Shown in pieces: positions 63,266 through 64,000 of a stretch of DNA of 64,000 nucleotides. The notes beneath the pieces were generated by a model. That model did no database searches. It saw nothing but the letters and a program-made list of their open reading frames with translations, and was not told the origin of the DNA. Source of the DNA: Longibacter salinarum. Its GTDB lineage: Bacteria; Bacteroidota; Rhodothermia; Rhodothermales; Salinibacteraceae. The stretch lies in assembly GCF_002554795.1 (NCBI RefSeq), contig NZ_PDEQ01000005.1, positions 347,350-411,349 on the forward strand. The letters run 5' to 3'. Both the position numbers and the translations under genes were made by a program. Every line of letters starts with the position of its first letter. Position 1 is the first letter of the stretch.

Positions 63266-63820
63266 ATGGACTTAGGAACGCCTTTTCAGACCTTAGAGAG
63301 AGTATTCACGGAGTTCAATGTTGGGCGATTATTATATCTGCTAACTTTATTTGGGACGATCGTCTTCATTAACTACGAGGCTGGGTTTACACATCATTAC
63401 GATGTCTCGTACCAAATTGATGAAATTGAACGCCTACAAGGTTTGGTAACCGACAGCATCGATCAGAAGCACGTAGACGTTCTTCGAGAGGGCGTAATTG
63501 AGGAAATGAAGGCACGACAAACCTCAATCCCCGACCGCCTAGCTAATTCAATACGGGGCTTCTTCCTAGAGAGTCTTGTGCGCGCACTTGCGGTCTCCGC
63601 GGGTTTTCTTCTATATTTTATCTATTCAATTATTCCGTCAACACAACTAGAAGATAAACGGTCGCAAGCAATTGGGAGTGGGGCCATCACAATAGTACTA
63701 ATTTTTATTGGTTACATATTTCCAGACGTTGGTGGTCTTGGGGGGACTGCTGCTTCCCTGATTGGTGTTCAATTTGTAGCTTTCTTCGTCTTGGCCGCAT
63801 ATGGTAATTGGAGAAAGTAA
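63266..63820 (+). CDS. AT-rich hypothetical membrane protein
   Basis: 184 residues. A first helix (LLYLLTLFGTIVFINYEAG), an extracytoplasmic or coiled helical segment (IDEIERLQGLVTDSIDQKHV) and then three helices (ALAVSAGFLLYFIYSI, AITIVLIFIGYIF, VQFVAFFVLAAYG). Codon use is far more AT-rich than the rest of the window, suggesting recent transfer. No family recognised. Confidence 0.7.
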   Translation: MDLGTPFQTLERVFTEFNVGRLLYLLTLFGTIVFINYEAGFTHHYDVSYQIDEIERLQGLVTDSIDQKHVDVLREGVIEEMKARQTSIPDRLANSIRGFFLESLVRALAVSAGFLLYFIYSIIPSTQLEDKRSQAIGSGAITIVLIFIGYIFPDVGGLGGTAASLIGVQFVAFFVLAAYGNWRK

Positions 63821-63874
63821 ATACAATTAGGTGATCGACTGTCGCGCTCAGTGATTCGAATCAACATAACAACG

Positions 63875-64000
63875 CGCTCTTATTATGCCAAGCACAAGTA
63901 GAAGGGATGTTTTTTCTGGGTCTGTGCGTGAGTACATGTGACTCTGGGCAGAGGGCATAGCTCCTCTGTTCGCCCTATATCGACGCATGAGGGCGGTAGA
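63875..64000. repeat. 126-bp repeat, copy 2, running off the window
   Basis: Matches 45021-45146 in the same orientation, starting CGCTCTTATTATGCCAAG. It probably marks the edge of another copy of the same mobile element. Confidence 0.7.

Overview
The window is high-GC bacterial chromosome, roughly 60% GC by eye. It fits the halophilic Bacteroidota-related lineage Rhodothermota/Salinibacteraceae (Salinibacter, Longibacter, Longimonas type). Supporting traits are secreted proteins ending in a Por-type (T9SS-like) sorting domain, a GWxTD protein, the dcw order murE-mraY-murD without murF, few Shine-Dalgarno sequences and strongly acidic proteins. This placement is inference; no database search was possible. 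I found no tRNA, rRNA or CRISPR array.

Layout. 1-8731 (minus strand): a dcw cell-wall/division operon, mraZ-rsmH-receiver-like gene-ftsL-ftsI-murE-mraY-murD, with murD running off the left edge. Upstream lie a promoter, three 10-bp-phased MraZ boxes and a pair of palindromes. 9.5-16.6 kb: a broken LexA-like gene, a lipoprotein, pyrG, a CBS protein, a methyltransferase, a macrodomain protein and an acyl-ACP thioesterase. 16.8-23.7 kb: a GWxTD protein, a gamma-glutamyltransferase, the arsenic genes arsR-arsC-arsM with two ArsR-type operator candidates, and a haem-c lipoprotein. 23.9-28.3 kb: a TonB-dependent siderophore receptor and a PepSY membrane protein. 28.4-31.6 kb: a cobalamin riboswitch ahead of class I ribonucleotide reductase nrdB-nrdA. 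31.7-35.5 kb: a thioesterase, then an ECF sigma / anti-sigma / DUF4097 module. 35.8-38.3 kb: a Ca/Na antiporter and a tandem universal stress protein. 38.6-42.0 kb: a marR-doxX-yceI-nmrA-glyoxalase operon with a repeated 14-bp operator, bracketed by copies of a dispersed intergenic repeat.

43-47 kb is an AT-richer accessory island: an Mrr-type restriction enzyme, a UPF0175/DUF3368 toxin-antitoxin pair whose toxin carries a nonsense codon, an insertion-sequence remnant and two tandem DUF1877-like genes, one of them decayed. 47.7-56.5 kb holds a secreted endonuclease I, a LolA-like protein, an HxlR regulator divergent from an MdaB-type quinone reductase, a peroxiredoxin-like protein and a large DUF4397/lamin-tail surface protein. 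57-62.4 kb holds small membrane proteins, a DUF2182 protein, a hydrolase, a cupin and a DUF1326 protein. The window ends with an AT-rich membrane protein and a second copy of the 126-bp sequence seen at the insertion-sequence remnant.

A theme beyond the genes is the set of short degenerate tandem tracts, strictly 7-bp or 8-bp phased. They sit mostly just after stop codons (pyrG, the methyltransferase, arsM, nrdA, a thioesterase, DUF4097, the DUF4397 protein), with a few just before starts. Three copies of a 110-160 bp dispersed element form a second unexplained family. Oxidative, electrophile and arsenic stress genes recur with visible operators. Several accessory genes (lexA-like, glyoxalase, toxin, transposase, DUF1877) are visibly decaying.
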